Below, in pieces: positions 26,214-34,820 of a stretch of DNA of 64,000 nucleotides (positions are counted from its first letter, which is position 1; every line of letters begins with the position of its first letter). The DNA is from Ensifer sp. LC11 (GTDB taxonomy: Bacteria; Pseudomonadota; Alphaproteobacteria; Rhizobiales; Rhizobiaceae): contig NZ_MBSO01000023.1 in assembly GCF_001695835.1 (NCBI RefSeq), positions 186,001-250,000 of the forward strand, in the 5' to 3' direction. Both the position numbers and the translations under genes were made by a program. The notes beneath the pieces are model-generated. The model was not told where the DNA came from. It ran no database searches and saw only the letters and a program-made list of their open reading frames with translations.

Positions 26214-26639
26214 ATGAAAGCACGCGTCAAATGGGTGGAAGACCGGACCTTTGTCGGAGAATCCGGGAGCGGCCACAAAGTCGTATTGGGAACCGCCTTC
26301 GGTGAGGAAGGGCGCACGCCAGGGCCGAGCCCGATGGAGTTGGTGCTGATCGGCACCGGCGGCTGCTCGGCCTATGACGTCGTTCACATTCTCGAAAAGG
26401 GCCGCGAGCCGGTCGAGGACTGCGTCGTCGAGCTCGATGCGGATCGCGCGGAAACCGAGCCGCGGGTTTTCACCCGCATCCACATGCACTTCATCGTCAA
26501 AGGACGTGGCCTGTCGACCAGCAAGGTCGAACGCGCCATCTCGCTCTCGATCGAAAAATACTGCTCGGCCTCGGCGATGCTCGCCAAGACCGCGACGATT
26601 ACACACGATTTCGAAGTGGTCGACACCAGCGCGAGCTGA
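26214..26639 (+). CDS. OsmC/YhfA-family protein
   Basis: 141-residue OsmC-fold protein. The two redox cysteines are in GTGGCSAYDVV and KYCSASAML, the positions used for peroxide reduction in OsmC/Ohr; the PSPMELVLIG segment is also typical. The short YhfA subgroup has no proven activity, though thiol peroxidase function is plausible. ATG 26214 is preceded by ACGAGAGAC, a weak ribosome binding site. Cytosolic, probably a single-gene unit. Confidence 0.9.
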   Translation: MKARVKWVEDRTFVGESGSGHKVVLGTAFGEEGRTPGPSPMELVLIGTGGCSAYDVVHILEKGREPVEDCVVELDADRAETEPRVFTRIHMHFIVKGRGLSTSKVERAISLSIEKYCSASAMLAKTATITHDFEVVDTSAS

Positions 26640-26704
26640 ATATCCGTCCGGCTTCTGCCGGTGTTGCGGCGATATCCGCCCGTAAACGCGGCCGGCGCGC
26701 GAGC

Positions 26705-27088
26705 TCATCCTTGCGCCGGCTGGAACAGTTCGACGACATTTCCGGAAGGGTCGATCAGCAGGATCTGTGCCCCTCCGGGCCCCTTGACGATCTCGTTGCG
26801 AAACCGGACGCCTGCGGCGCGCAACCGCTCGACCTCGCGCGGCAAGTCGTCGACGATCAGGTGAATCCGGTTCCAGCCGCCGGGCACCGGCTTCTCGCCA
26901 TCCGGCATCGGCCGTCCGGCCGAGCTTGCTGGTCCGCTGAGCAGCAGCCGCAGTGCTCCGCGCCGCACATCGGCGAAAGCGGGGGCAAAGTTGGAAATAG
27001 GTGTGAAGCCGAGATGGGTCGTGTACCAGGCAATCGCCGCCTCCACGTCATCGACCATGTAGCGGACATTGACGAGTGTTTCTGACAT
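26705..27088 (-). CDS. VOC-family (glyoxalase/dioxygenase-fold) protein
   Basis: 127-residue protein with one pair of beta-alpha-beta-beta-beta modules: RYMVDDVEAAIAWYTTHLGF at the start and the closing LLIDPSGNVVELFQP, which supplies a metal-binding Glu. ATG 27088 has GGAGG seven bases upstream; the open frame beyond is not homologous. Members include glyoxalases, antibiotic-binding proteins and dioxygenases; the substrate cannot be told. Confidence 0.88.
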   Translation of the reverse strand: MSETLVNVRYMVDDVEAAIAWYTTHLGFTPISNFAPAFADVRRGALRLLLSGPASSAGRPMPDGEKPVPGGWNRIHLIVDDLPREVERLRAAGVRFRNEIVKGPGGAQILLIDPSGNVVELFQPAQG

Positions 27089-27371
27089 CGGGCTTCCTCC
27101 GAACAGGCGAAATCCGACCAGGACACCGCGGCCGCGCCCCCTTGGTCTCCGCCAAACCATTCAATCATCAAAAGGCGGGCAAGGGTAACACACAAGGCTC
27201 GTTCCGGACCATCGGGAAGACGTCCCGGCCTCGCAGGCCTGCCGCACGAAAGGACAATCAATCCGGCATTCCCACGAGCCGCAGCCCTTCGACGTACCGT
27301 GCGAGCAGCCCCTGGCGGGAACAGGTCCCGATGACCGGACGCAGCAAAAGGTGGCGGCGAGAGCGGGCCGT

Positions 27372-28343
27372 TCAATCGCGATAGAAGTTGCGACGCCAGC
27401 GGTGGGCGCGCAGCTTCGCCCGCTGCGCATCCGGCAATCCGAGGCCATCCCCGATCGCACAGTTGCGCTCGACGTTGCGCACCGAACGCATGCCGGGAAT
27501 GACCGTCGATACCGCGGGATGGCTGAGAACGAAGCGCAGGGCCGTCTCGGCCAGTGCATCGGGCGCGATCTCCAGGTCCTCGATGATCTTCCGTGTCCGG
27601 TCCTCGACCTCGCGCTTGCGCTCGCCGCGGAAATAGGTCTCCCGGAAATCGCCTTCGGGAAAAACGGTGTCGGCGCGGATCTGGCCGGTGAGGCCGCCCT
27701 CGTCGAGCGCCACGCGCACGATGACACCGACATTGTGTTCGAGGCAGGCCGGCAGCAGCTTTTCCTCCGGCGCCTGCTCGAAGACGTTGTAGATCACCTG
27801 CACGCTGTCGACGACGCCGCTCTCGATCAGCCTCAGCGCGTTATCCGGCTCGTAATCATTGATCGATACGCCAAAGAAGCGGATCTTGCCGTCACGCTTC
27901 AGCCGCTCGACCGCCTCCAGCCAGTCGCCGCGGCCGATCCATTCATCCGACCAGACATGGAACTGCTGCACGTCGATCGTCTCGACGCCGAGATTGCGCA
28001 GGCTCGTCTCGGTGCAGGCGATCACGTGGTCGGCCGGAAAGGTCTGCTCAGCCGGCGTGCCGGCATGGGCCGGCCACTGCAGGTTCTTCGGCGGGATTTT
28101 GGTGGCGACATGGATCGTCTCGGATCGCTCCCGCAACAGGCTGCCGATCAGTCTTTCGCTATGGCCTTGCCCATAGCCAAGCGCCGTATCGATGAAGTTC
28201 AGGCCGAGATCGACCGCCCGGCGGAGCGCGCGGGCGGATTCGTCGTCGCTCGCGCCCTGCCAATGGCTCTTGCCAATGCCCCAGGCACCATAGCCGATTT
28301 CGGAAATGCGAAGACCGGTGCGGCCGAAGGCTCGGTAGTGCAT
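27372..28343 (-). CDS. Aldo/keto reductase
   Basis: 323-residue TIM-barrel oxidoreductase using NADPH. The catalytic tetrad is visible as Asp in [15 protein letters not shown], Tyr in the same segment, Lys in VATKIPP and His in QQFHVWSD. The C-terminal [14 protein letters not shown] segment binds the cofactor phosphate. It belongs to the YghZ/general-stress-like group with wide carbonyl substrates. The 283 bases between it and the VOC gene (27089-27371) hold no intact gene; a weak minus-strand fragment there is discussed among rejected items. Confidence 0.9.
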   Translation of the reverse strand: MHYRAFGRTGLRISEIGYGAWGIGKSHWQGASDDESARALRRAVDLGLNFIDTALGYGQGHSERLIGSLLRERSETIHVATKIPPKNLQWPAHAGTPAEQTFPADHVIACTETSLRNLGVETIDVQQFHVWSDEWIGRGDWLEAVERLKRDGKIRFFGVSINDYEPDNALRLIESGVVDSVQVIYNVFEQAPEEKLLPACLEHNVGVIVRVALDEGGLTGQIRADTVFPEGDFRETYFRGERKREVEDRTRKIIEDLEIAPDALAETALRFVLSHPAVSTVIPGMRSVRNVERNCAIGDGLGLPDAQRAKLRAHRWRRNFYRD

Positions 28344-28483
28344 GATGAGCTCGCTGATATTGGCCCTGTGATGCGGGCACGGTGACGGGGATGTCGCCGG
28401 ATATCTAGCGTTCGGCCGCTCGCCGTCAACCGCGAGCCTTGCTGGTTTGGGTCATGTCTGGTCGTTGGGTCGTTTTCGCACGG

Positions 28484-28900
28484 CTACGCGAGCAGCCAGA
28501 AGACAACCGCGAATGCGATGACAAGAACGAAGATGATCTGTGCCAACCGCCGCATGGCTTCGCTGGTATTGCTGCCGAGGAGGGCTGCCCAGATCGGACC
28601 GCCGGCGCCATCCTCATCGCGCATTTCGTATGCGGGGATCAGCGCGGCGAGCCTTCCCGCCAGCTGACTATAGTCATGTGGAGGCGGCTGGCGGTCGCGA
28701 ACAAAGTCAGAGGTGCTCGAGAGATCCGGCGCAACCAGCCCGCCGTCACCTGCATCCACGATATGCGTCCGCTGTTCCTCGGTCTCGAACCGCCTGTCGT
28801 CGCCTCGCACGTGGTTGAGACGCCCGGCCCCGTGATGAAAAGCCCATCGTAGTGGCTTCGGGCGCAAACGCACGCTGGATTTTGAGTGCCGTATGGACAT
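28484..28900 (-). CDS. Hypothetical tail-anchored protein (138 aa)
   Basis: 138 residues from ATG 28900, preceded by GAGGAGG at seven bases. The N-terminal 100 residues are polar and probably disordered or loosely folded; the C-terminus is one hydrophobic helix (IIFVLVIAFAVVFWLLA) that ends the protein, predicting a C-tail membrane anchor. A helix before it (SNTSEAMRRLAQ) is amphipathic. No family is recognised. It is the next gene downstream of the four-hairpin sRNA on the same strand, with the sRNA terminator about 115 bases upstream of its ATG. Confidence 0.68.
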   Translation of the reverse strand: MSIRHSKSSVRLRPKPLRWAFHHGAGRLNHVRGDDRRFETEEQRTHIVDAGDGGLVAPDLSSTSDFVRDRQPPPHDYSQLAGRLAALIPAYEMRDEDGAGGPIWAALLGSNTSEAMRRLAQIIFVLVIAFAVVFWLLA

Positions 28901-29005
28901 TGAGGCCTCCTCAACGCTTAACCCGATGACCCGGCGCTTTGTTCCGGAGAGTTTGAGATCGGAAATAAACGCCGCCTTCGCGGTGGCCGTCACGTCAACG
29001 GCGAC

Positions 29006-29166
29006 GAAAAACAAAAGAGCCCGCCGCGGGAGGAGTGCGGCAGGCTCTTCAAAAGATCGATCAGCAGCCTGGGAGGAGGAGTGGCGCTGATCTCGTGAAC
29101 GATCATGGGAGGAGGAGATCGTTCACCCATCGAAGCTCTGCGGGAGGAGGTGCATTGCTTCGATGG
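29006..29166 (-). ncRNA. Small RNA with four anti-Shine-Dalgarno hairpins (alpha-r14/cuckoo type)
   Basis: On the minus strand four consecutive stem-loops each expose the anti-Shine-Dalgarno motif CCUCCUCCC (CUCCUCCC in the last). HP1: 29127-29166, 10-bp perfect stem CCATCGAAGC/GCTTCGATGG, 20-base loop. HP2: 29096-29125, 9-bp perfect stem TGAACGATC/GATCGTTCA, loop of 12 that is almost only the motif. HP3: 29059-29092, 7-bp stem GATCAGC/GCTGATC. HP4: 29015-29049, 13-bp stem with one G.U pair, loop ACTCCTCCC, followed by a U-rich tail (29007-29014), so it doubles as terminator. A TATACT -10 box lies at 29172-29177. Known rhizobial alpha-r14 RNAs (such as S. meliloti NfeR1) and Rhodobacter CcsR RNAs carry the same loops and act by pairing with ribosome binding sites. 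The family call is firm by structure, the regulon unknown. Confidence 0.88.
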
Positions 29167-29171
29167 ATTGG

Positions 29172-29177
29172 AGTATA
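29172..29177 (-). promoter_or_regulatory. -10 box of the sRNA
   Basis: Minus-strand TATACT, six bases before the start of the first hairpin. A convincing -35 element is not obvious at 16-18 bp spacing (the region reads CTACGA), so an alternative sigma factor or activator may be used. Confidence 0.5.
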
Positions 29178-29364
29178 CAGCGGTCGTGCCCAATTCGTAG
29201 GCGGAATTTGTGCAAGCCAGCTATGCGCTATGCGCGCAGCGCATCGCCGGCGCACCCCGGCAGGGACACCCCATCAAGCGGCCACCGTTGAGAGCTGCGG
29301 GAGAAGACCCCGGAAGAACGGGACGTGGTTCTTCGCCGTGAATTGTGTTATTTCAAATGGTGAA

Positions 29365-29398
29365 GTCACGTCGTCGTTTCGGTGAACGATGACGTGAC
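29365..29398 (-). terminator. Terminator-like hairpin after the hydrolase operon
   Basis: 14-bp inverted repeat with one mismatch (29365-29378 with 29385-29398, six-base loop) starting immediately after the stop codon of the alpha/beta hydrolase. There is no long U-tract, so it may act as a 3'-end stabiliser. The 29178-29364 stretch between it and the sRNA promoter contains no gene I can support. Confidence 0.55.
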
Positions 29399-30388
29399 CT
29401 AAAACACGCGCCCTGCAAAATCGGCAATCAAGTCTGCGACCTCTCCAGGCTTTTCAAGTTGAGGAATGTGATTGACATCCTCCAGCACCACCAATTCTGC
29501 CGACGGCACCAACCCGGCCAGCTCTTCTCCCTGCGCAAGCGGCGTGACCGTGTCCTGCCGCCCCCAGATCAGGAGCACCGGTCTTGTGAAACGCCTGTAT
29601 TGTTCGCGATCGGCCGAAGGCGACCCGCGCTCATCGCCGAAGAGACCGCTCAGGTACCACAGGCGTGTGGACTGAGTTGCGCCGGCAACCGCAAGCGGCT
29701 CACGATAAACCACGACGAGGTCAGGCGATACGATTGCGGGATCATGGACGAAACTGCGCAGCCCGTATCCGATGGTCAACGGGTTGGTGAAGGTTGAAGC
29801 CGTGATCGCATCGCCGAGAACCGGCATGCGCATCCAGGCGCCAAGCGGTGGTTCCGGGCTGGGCGTTGAAAGCCGTAGCGCCGCATCGAGAAGCACCAGC
29901 CCGGCGATGCGGTCTGGGTTTGAAAACGCCGCCTCCAACGTGCCGCCACCCGCGAAGGAGTGGCCGGCAAGCAGGAAGCGCTCGACCCCGACGGCGTCGG
30001 CAAAACCGATGATGCGGCGAGCCAGCGCCGCCCTCGAATAGTCTCCGTCGCCCGGCCGCTCGGAATAGCCGAATGGCGGAAAATCGGGAGCAAGAACGCG
30101 ATACCCCCGCTCCGCCAGCCTTTCAGCGACGGGCTGCCAGGTCTTCGCCCAGGAGACGGTGCCATGCACGAGGATGACCACCGGTCCGCCTTCCAGACCC
30201 CAGCTCATGTAGTGCATGTCGCGTCCTTCGACCTGGACATAGCTGCCTTCCCGCCCGTCGCGTCCGGCAGGCACGCTCTCGCGCCAGCCGGCAAGGCCGG
30301 AGAAAACGGCAAGGACGGTGATCAAGATGAAGGCGATGCCGAGCGCGATACGGATGAACCAACGCAGGATGGCGCGCATGAGCGGCAT
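29399..30388 (-). CDS. Alpha/beta hydrolase with N-terminal membrane anchor
   Basis: 329 residues: one N-terminal hydrophobic helix (WFIRIALGIAFILITVLAVF), then an alpha/beta-hydrolase fold with oxyanion region VILVHGTVSW, nucleophile Ser in LLAGHSFAGGG, acid Asp in LIWGRQDTVTPL and catalytic His in LEDVNHIPQLEKP. Probably periplasmic, anchored to the inner membrane. ATG 30388 lies four bases after the preceding gene; an upstream in-frame start at 30484 would overlap that gene. Last gene of a five-gene unit beginning with the FAD oxidase. Substrate unknown (ester, epoxide or haloalkane are family options). Confidence 0.88.
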   Translation of the reverse strand: MPLMRAILRWFIRIALGIAFILITVLAVFSGLAGWRESVPAGRDGREGSYVQVEGRDMHYMSWGLEGGPVVILVHGTVSWAKTWQPVAERLAERGYRVLAPDFPPFGYSERPGDGDYSRAALARRIIGFADAVGVERFLLAGHSFAGGGTLEAAFSNPDRIAGLVLLDAALRLSTPSPEPPLGAWMRMPVLGDAITASTFTNPLTIGYGLRSFVHDPAIVSPDLVVVYREPLAVAGATQSTRLWYLSGLFGDERGSPSADREQYRRFTRPVLLIWGRQDTVTPLAQGEELAGLVPSAELVVLEDVNHIPQLEKPGEVADLIADFAGRVF

Positions 30389-30392
30389 TCTT

Positions 30393-30734
30393 TCAAACAG
30401 CGGGATTGGGCCGAAGGGCGAGGCAGCCAGCCTTTCGGAAGGGCAGCACCAGAAGCGCGCCGGCTGCGTAGAGGCGACGGACATAACCGGGATCGCCGCT
30501 CGTCACCACGGCGTAGCGGCTCTCCCAGCGCAAAATGCGGATATCGCCGGGCAGTTCGGTGGGTGCAGCGGCCGGCGGGCGCAGGACAAGAGCGGCGGGC
30601 GCTTCGCCGGTCGCGGCGAAGAGGACGGCGTAGAGCGTCAGGGCAGCCGCCATAAGCGCTGCCACCGTTGCCACTCTTCTTGCCAGTTTCGACACGAACG
30701 ACACGCCGCTGATCCTCGTCGGAGAAGGCTTCAA
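30393..30734 (-). CDS. Hypothetical membrane-anchored protein (113 aa)
   Basis: 113 residues with one N-terminal hydrophobic helix (VATVAALMAAALTLYAVLF) and an exported region ending in a second weakly hydrophobic stretch (AAGALLVLPFRKAGC). The TTG start at 30734 shares bases with the stop of the upstream gene (TTGA), indicating translational coupling; a downstream GTG is possible. No family recognised. Fourth gene of the operon. Confidence 0.65.
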   Translation of the reverse strand: MKPSPTRISGVSFVSKLARRVATVAALMAAALTLYAVLFAATGEAPAALVLRPPAAAPTELPGDIRILRWESRYAVVTSGDPGYVRRLYAAGALLVLPFRKAGCLALRPNPAV

Positions 30735-31807
30735 TAGTCGAAGATATGTTCAATACCGGGATCGGCGATTGGCTGCGCTCTCAATATGTCGCCGAGATCT
30801 CTCACCTTGACGGAGATCAGAACCCGCTCATTGCCGAAGCCCGGACGGTGAAGCCTCGAAATCACGGTGCCTCTGCGAAGCAACGCATCATCGCTGCCGG
30901 TCGCCAGCGTGGCGCTCAGCATGATATCGTCATTTCCGGCGATGTCCTCGATTGTCCCACCAGCCCTCACAATCTCAGAGAGGATATGGGTGAAGCGGTC
31001 ATAACGCGGCGTTTCGATCAGGATCTTGCCGCCCCGCTCGGCGGCGATCTTGACATCCTTGATCGCGGCAAGCTGGTCGGCCCGAAGGCCGGAGACGACG
31101 GAAAAGATCGTCAGCTTGGCCTGGCCAACCGCATCGACTGCGCTCGCAATCGCGCCAGCATAGGCGATTTTGGATTGCCACTCCAGGCCAAGTGCGAGCC
31201 GACGCTCCCAGCCACGCACCGGATCGTCGATGGGTGCTGCCCAAAGGGCATCGACCGAAGTCTGGAACGGATATTTGTACCAGGGCACCTGCCGGAGAAA
31301 CGCCGCGTAATCAGCCGCCATGTCGCGTGCAACGATGTCCTGCGGTGACTTTTCCGCGCCGCGCCAAAGTGCTGCGAGCCGTCCGATCGTTTCCTCATAG
31401 GCCGCCTTCAGGCCCATCTCGAGGGTGAAGCTGACCCCGATCGTCGCGATCGTCATGCGTGTGGCACTGTCGGCCCCGCCATGCGCATCGGCAATCTCTG
31501 TCAGCGCACAATCGCTCGACCAGAAGTCTTTGACGCTCGACCAGTAATCGAACTGGTGTTCGTCGCCGCTCTTCAGCGCTTCGGCCAAACCGTCATAGGC
31601 GTAGACGATGTGCCATTCAGGATAGGTAAGATAGGTATTGGCCTCCTGCCGCCGCTGTTCCGGATCGGTGATCAGCGGAGCGAAAGTCTGGGGCTTCGGC
31701 TCGCCGTGGCAGAAAGCCTCCACATAGGCGGCCGGGCTCAAAAGAACCACGATGAAGAGCACCAGTACGCCAATCGTGACCGCGAGAAATTTGAGAAGAC
31801 GCCGCAT
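30731..31807 (-). CDS. Conserved hypothetical membrane-anchored protein (358 aa)
   Basis: 358 residues: N-terminal membrane helix (FLAVTIGVLVLFIVVLLS) then a large soluble domain with Trp/Tyr-rich segments (TYLTYPEWHIVYAYDG, FDYWSSVKDFWSSD, RQVPWYKYPFQTS). The domain repeats an apparent EWxIVY theme that I do not recognise; it is probably periplasmic. ATG 31807 forms a TGATG junction with the stop of the DUF4383 gene. The order oxidase, DUF4383, this protein, small membrane protein and hydrolase suggests one membrane-associated oxidation pathway. Confidence 0.75.
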   Translation of the reverse strand: MRRLLKFLAVTIGVLVLFIVVLLSPAAYVEAFCHGEPKPQTFAPLITDPEQRRQEANTYLTYPEWHIVYAYDGLAEALKSGDEHQFDYWSSVKDFWSSDCALTEIADAHGGADSATRMTIATIGVSFTLEMGLKAAYEETIGRLAALWRGAEKSPQDIVARDMAADYAAFLRQVPWYKYPFQTSVDALWAAPIDDPVRGWERRLALGLEWQSKIAYAGAIASAVDAVGQAKLTIFSVVSGLRADQLAAIKDVKIAAERGGKILIETPRYDRFTHILSEIVRAGGTIEDIAGNDDIMLSATLATGSDDALLRRGTVISRLHRPGFGNERVLISVKVRDLGDILRAQPIADPGIEHIFDY

Positions 31808-32214
31808 CAACGCGCCTCACCGGCAAAAACGTAACTCGAGATGATCGCCACGCCGCCAAGCAACAGATGCGGCAGATTGGCGAGGATCTTGAAGCCGAAC
31901 GGCAGCTCGAGCACGCCGTAGTTGATGATGCCGAGGTCGAGAAAGCCGGAGCCAGTGATCAGCCCCAGCAATCCGTCGCCGAAATAGAGGATACCGAAAT
32001 AGAAGAGGAAGGCGCGCGCCGCTTTCGCCGAGAGCAGCGCGGCGGTCGTCGCCCACAGCGCGGAGGCAAGGTGCAGGCCGTCGTCGTAGATGTCGAGCGC
32101 GAAAATGCCGAAGGCACGGCCCTCGGCGTCCGTCAGGCCAGGAATGTAGTTCAAGGCCGCGGCACCCAGAAGCGCCAACGCATAAAGGCCCGATATCAAC
32201 CGAAGTTTGGACAT
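31807..32214 (-). CDS. DUF4383 family four-helix membrane protein
   Basis: 135 residues with four hydrophobic segments and the DUF4383 landmarks: a first helix followed by the short loop DIYDDGLHLASALWATTAALL, and GILYFGDGLLGLITG in the third helix. ATG 32214 has GAGGAG seven bases upstream. The family has no assigned function; here it is embedded between an FAD oxidase and a membrane-anchored hypothetical protein and probably assists that membrane system. Confidence 0.82.
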   Translation of the reverse strand: MSKLRLISGLYALALLGAAALNYIPGLTDAEGRAFGIFALDIYDDGLHLASALWATTAALLSAKAARAFLFYFGILYFGDGLLGLITGSGFLDLGIINYGVLELPFGFKILANLPHLLLGGVAIISSYVFAGEAR

Positions 32215-32223
32215 GCCGGCTCC

Positions 32224-33798
32224 TCAGATTTTCGAGATGTAGTTCTTCCAGAGGCCGTTCTGGAACAGAAGCCCCGGATCGGCCGCCCGTTTTGCGGCAG
32301 CGAACTCGCCGGCGCGCCCATAGGCCTTTTGAAACTGGTCCTGCCGGGCGTGTGGCCGGTACGGCAGATAGTAGCTGCCGCCGATCGCCAGCACCCGCTC
32401 GATCAGGGCTTCGGTCATGCGGGCCATATCGGCCTCGCCGCGCACGGTCTTTTCCTGCGCGAACAGCATGACTGCAGCGATGCGCGGCTCGCCGGCATAG
32501 GCAAGCACGCTGTCACGGTCGGTGTTCACGTAGCGCAGCGTGATGTTGAGAAGCTGTTGGTAGGACGCGGGAATGACCGCCTTGCAGGCCGCGACGAATT
32601 CTCCGAAGCGGGCGGGCGAGATGAAGTACTCATGCAGGATATCGGTGCGACCGGGGTCCTTGTCGTCGAGCGTGACGACCGGCTCGTTCATCAGGCTGTT
32701 GCGGGAAGCGCTGCCGACGATCCTCGGGTTCAGTCGTGCCTCGGTCCACCAGCGCAGGTGCTTGACCTCGTCGGACTCGACCTGCGCCCTGAAAATGTCG
32801 CGCGCGGCATAGCTCAGCAATCCCGATCCTTCGGCCGACGGTATGCTCGATTGATCAGCAGTGGGCCGGTAGGTGATCAGCAGAGCATCATCGAAGAAGC
32901 GGTCGAGCGACACATCCATGCGGCCATAGGCCATTTGAATGGACGGATCGGCAGCAAGTGCCTCGACGAAGCGTTGGCCGAGGTCGCGGCCGGCGACATG
33001 GGTAAAGGTCGGCTCCAGCAGCGCGTTCGGCACCATGTCGAGTTCGAGGTCGGTAATGACGCCGAAAAGGCCGTATCCGCCCATGGCCAACTTGAAAAGC
33101 TCGGCATTCTCCGTGCGGGAGCACACCAGCAGTTCGCCGGTGGCGGTGACGAGCCTGATCGAGCGTACCGTCGCGCCGCAACCGCTGAAGGGCACCGGCC
33201 AGCCATGCGCATTGACGGAGAAGGTGCTGGCGACGCCGAAATCGTTGTTGGACTGCATGACAGCCGGCGAAAACCCGATCTTGTCGAGCTTGCCGATTAC
33301 CGTCGACCAGCGCGTCCCCGCAGCAACCCGGTAGGTCCGCGCCGTGGTATCCGCCTCCAACCAATCTTGATCGAGCGTCAACACCGCCCCGTTTTTGACG
33401 AGACTCTGCGCGCCCATCGAATGGCGGGCGGCGTTGGCAACGAACGGTTGGCCGGCCGTCTGCGCCTCAGCGAGGGCTTTGCGGACCGCCTCGATCGCTT
33501 GCGCTTCAGGCGGCTCTCTGAGCACCATGTGCTTGGCGACCGGCGTCGGCGAGAGTTCGCTTGCATCATTGAGAACCGCTTGGGCGCCGTCGGGCTTATC
33601 GTCTTCGCTTGGGAAGCCTGGACCTGGATCATTGGTCGAAAACGAGAGCAGGCGACCGGCCGCCACACCTGCGATCGCCGCGGCGCCCGCAAGGACGAAC
33701 CGCCGGCCGAACCTACGTTTCCTGCTCGCTTTTTCCGGTACCACCTGTCCGCCCCCAAATGCGCGCGCCGCCCTTCGCGGCGTCTCGACTCGCAACAT
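32224..33798 (-). CDS. FAD-linked oxidase (PCMH type) with Tat-like N-terminus
   Basis: About 524 residues. A twin-arginine-like signal (RFGRRFVLAGAAAIAGVA) precedes an FAD_binding_4 domain: AGQPFVANAARHSMGAQSLV supplies the pyrophosphate-binding loop, and TFSVNAHGWPVPFSGCG plus GGYGLFGVITDLEL are typical of vanillyl-alcohol-oxidase/aldonolactone-oxidase-type flavoproteins. The His in RHSMG stands where some members attach FAD covalently. Start is uncertain: ATG 33798 or GTG 33744, the latter with a GGGGGCGGA upstream. First gene of the five-gene operon; predicted to act in the periplasm. Substrate unknown. Confidence 0.83.
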   Translation of the reverse strand: MLRVETPRRAARAFGGGQVVPEKASRKRRFGRRFVLAGAAAIAGVAAGRLLSFSTNDPGPGFPSEDDKPDGAQAVLNDASELSPTPVAKHMVLREPPEAQAIEAVRKALAEAQTAGQPFVANAARHSMGAQSLVKNGAVLTLDQDWLEADTTARTYRVAAGTRWSTVIGKLDKIGFSPAVMQSNNDFGVASTFSVNAHGWPVPFSGCGATVRSIRLVTATGELLVCSRTENAELFKLAMGGYGLFGVITDLELDMVPNALLEPTFTHVAGRDLGQRFVEALAADPSIQMAYGRMDVSLDRFFDDALLITYRPTADQSSIPSAEGSGLLSYAARDIFRAQVESDEVKHLRWWTEARLNPRIVGSASRNSLMNEPVVTLDDKDPGRTDILHEYFISPARFGEFVAACKAVIPASYQQLLNITLRYVNTDRDSVLAYAGEPRIAAVMLFAQEKTVRGEADMARMTEALIERVLAIGGSYYLPYRPHARQDQFQKAYGRAGEFAAAKRAADPGLLFQNGLWKNYISKI

Positions 33799-33971
33799 CA
33801 ACCGTGAGTTTATGAAATGCGGATTGACGCAAAGCAAGGCGCGCGACGAAGGGGAACGGCGGCCCACTCGTCGACGAAGCATGGAGCGGTCGGGCGCCAT
33901 CACGTCATTTCGATTTTACTCGGCCAGCGGCGAGAGCTAGCCTTTCGCCGAAGTCGTTGGAGGAGAGACCG

Positions 33972-34580
33972 ATGAAAAGCGGATTTGCAGCAGTCGCGCT
34001 GGTCCTGGCCTGTTCCGGCACGGTCCATGCGCAAGACACCAGCATGAGCTTCTTCGTAACCAGCGTGAACCCGGGAAAGGGCGGCGACCTCGGCGGCCTC
34101 GAAGGCGCCGACGCCCATTGCAACACGCTGGCGACGGCCGCCGGATCCACCGGCAAGACCTGGAAGGCCTATCTTTCGACCGATCAGGAAAACGCCAAGG
34201 ACCGGATCGGCAAGGGTCCCTGGTACAATGCCAAAAGCGACAAGATCGCCGACGACGTCGCCTCGCTGCACAGCGACAAGAACAACCTGACCAAACAGAC
34301 CGCGCTCAACGAGAAGGGCGAAGTCATCAACGGTCGCGGCGATACGCCCAACCGCCATGATATCCTGACAGGTTCGAAGGCCGATGGCACCGCCGCCGCC
34401 GACACCTGCGGCAACTGGACGATGGGTGGCGCGGACGGTGCGGCGATCGTCGGCCACAGCGACCGCACGGGGCTCAACGATTCCTGGAACGCCTCGCACG
34501 CCACGCGCGGGGGCTGCACGGTCGAGGCCTTCAAGGGCACCGGCGGCGACGGCCTTTTCTACTGCTTCGCTGCCAACTAG
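33972..34580 (+). CDS. Secreted hypothetical protein (202 aa, lectin-like segment)
   Basis: 202 residues with a cleavable signal (KSGFAAVALVLACSGTVHAQ) and a mature part rich in Gly, Thr, Asn and Asp with five Cys. The opening SFFVTSVNPGKGGDLGGLEG followed by ADAHC and WKAYLST resembles the collagenase NC10/endostatin-like or DUF1554-type lectin fold seen in secreted bacterial proteins. ATG 33972 has GGAGGAGAG upstream. It is isolated between the oxidase operon (divergent) and the secretion operon (convergent), so its role is open. Confidence 0.75.
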   Translation: MKSGFAAVALVLACSGTVHAQDTSMSFFVTSVNPGKGGDLGGLEGADAHCNTLATAAGSTGKTWKAYLSTDQENAKDRIGKGPWYNAKSDKIADDVASLHSDKNNLTKQTALNEKGEVINGRGDTPNRHDILTGSKADGTAAADTCGNWTMGGADGAAIVGHSDRTGLNDSWNASHATRGGCTVEAFKGTGGDGLFYCFAAN

Positions 34581-34586
34581 GGCGCC

Positions 34587-34606
34587 GTGCGTTCATATAA
34601 ACGCAC
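34587..34606 (+). terminator. Hairpin after the secreted-protein gene
   Basis: GTGCGTT-CATATA-AACGCAC, a 7-bp perfect stem six bases after the stop codon, flanked by GGCGCC and GGGGCGC that can extend pairing. No strong U-tract follows; intrinsic termination is possible but weak. Confidence 0.5.
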
Positions 34607-34646
34607 AAGGGGCGCTCTTGCACTTTGAGCCTAGAGCATCCTTCTG

Positions 34647-34668
34647 CCTCAAGTTATTCCACTTGAGG
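34647..34668. repeat. Palindrome between convergent genes
   Basis: CCTCAAGT-TATTCC-ACTTGAGG, 8-bp perfect arms. The surrounding TAGAGCATCCTTCTG context resembles intergenic palindromic units scattered in Rhizobiaceae genomes (from memory, not searched). It could serve as a bidirectional terminator for the two convergent units; 34669-34820 contains nothing else I can support. Confidence 0.45.
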
Positions 34669-34820
34669 GCAAGGTGTTCCAGCGCGCTTGATCCAGCAAT
34701 GGCGTGCCCGCCGACACGAACGCTCCTGCCGAGTGGCAGGGCGTTTGCGCGGAAGCGCAGGCACCCACACGACATGGAGACGCAGGCGCCGCCCGCATCA
34801 CAGCTGCTGCCGCGAGCCGG

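Noticed and set aside
27258-27347. Minus-strand fragment ending ARYVEGLRLVGMPD followed by a stop, resembling the end of TPR adenylate cyclases
   Set aside because: Only about 14 residues look familiar and nothing upstream in frame agrees, so chance similarity cannot be excluded.
31867-33807. Long plus-strand open frame opposite the FAD oxidase
   Set aside because: Shadow frame of a high-GC gene; the minus-strand frame has clear flavoprotein motifs and the plus product has none.
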